From: Endomicrobiia bacterium
GTDB lineage: Bacteria > Elusimicrobiota > Endomicrobiia > Endomicrobiales > Endomicrobiaceae
NCBI GenBank assembly: GCA_009782015.1
Contig: WQUP01000108.1
Coordinates: 1-5,257 of the forward strand
Direction of reading: 5' to 3'
DNA length: 5,257 nt
Position 1 is the stretch's first letter. Each line of letters opens with the position of its first letter. This document shows, piece by piece, positions 5,114-5,257 of the stretch. Position numbers and translations under genes: made by a program. The notes beneath the pieces were generated by a model. It was not told the DNA's origin. It made no database searches and saw nothing but the letters and a program-made list of their open reading frames with translations.

Positions 5114-5257
5114 GCCGCATTATGCGCGTCTATGAGCGTGGGGTTTTTGCGGATTACTCAAATCCGGTTGTTTGAGCAAAATACCTTTAAATCTTTTATC
5201 TCATTTTGCGAGTTCCGGATTTGCCGCAAAAACCATAGCGAATGCGCATCTAGCGGC
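5114..5257. repeat. Long imperfect inverted repeat at the right edge of the window
   Basis: The two arms share, in order, five blocks: gccgc (5114-5118 and complement 5253-5257), atgcgc (5122-5127 and 5244-5249), ctatg (5130-5134 and 5234-5238), ggtttttgcgg (5142-5152 and 5224-5234) and caaatccgg (5159-5167 and 5215-5223). The arms surround an AT-rich centre (about 5168-5214). A smaller hairpin, ctcaaa/tttgag (5157-5162 and 5171-5176), lies in the left arm. No ORF of credible length covers the region. The last matching block ends exactly at the window edge, so the element may be longer. Confidence 0.6.

Overview
The window looks like chromosomal DNA from an uncultured bacterium, probably Gram-negative and moderate in G+C. 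It uses many ATA (Ile) and AGA (Arg) codons and has short palindromic repeats in its gene gaps. A very long array of carboxypeptidase-regulatory-like (Ig-like) domains ending in a FlgD-like domain, beside shikimate-pathway genes and TGTCAT-type intergenic repeats, would fit Elusimicrobiota or a similar phylum. That assignment is a low-confidence impression; nothing here is diagnostic. All real genes are on the + strand.

Layout. (1) 2-3210: one large surface or secreted repeat protein, cut at its 5' end by the window edge. It has a tail of a beta-sandwich domain, a Lys/Glu/Ala-rich coiled-coil segment, a basic/Ser/Pro-rich linker, nine tandem domains of about 75-83 residues, and a C-terminal FlgD-like domain. 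The reading frame is split: domains 1-6 lie in the frame that stops at 2065, while domains 7-9 and the C-terminal domain lie in the -1 frame ending at 3210. The junction is a run of ten A's (2035-2044), consistent with a phase-variable tract, programmed slippage, a real mutation or an assembly error. (2) 3211-3367: a gap holding an inverted-repeat element. (3) 3368-4462: aroB, 3-dehydroquinate synthase, complete. (4) 4463-4562: a gap almost filled by a second, different palindromic element whose ends begin TTGTCA. (5) 4563-5021: aroQ, type II 3-dehydroquinate dehydratase, complete. (6) 5022-5257: 236 bases without a convincing gene. They hold a weak hairpin, a possible extended -10 element next to a 14-base palindrome, and a long imperfect inverted repeat that runs to the last base of the window.

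How the genes work together. AroB makes 3-dehydroquinate from DAHP and AroQ dehydrates it to 3-dehydroshikimate, so the pair carries out two consecutive steps of chorismate synthesis and is probably co-transcribed across the repeat element. The repeat protein has no evident functional link to them.

I see no CRISPR array, tRNA, rRNA, transposase, or defence or toxin genes, and no clear case for an undescribed multi-gene system. The observations most worth following up are the A10 frame switch and the three distinct intergenic palindromic elements.
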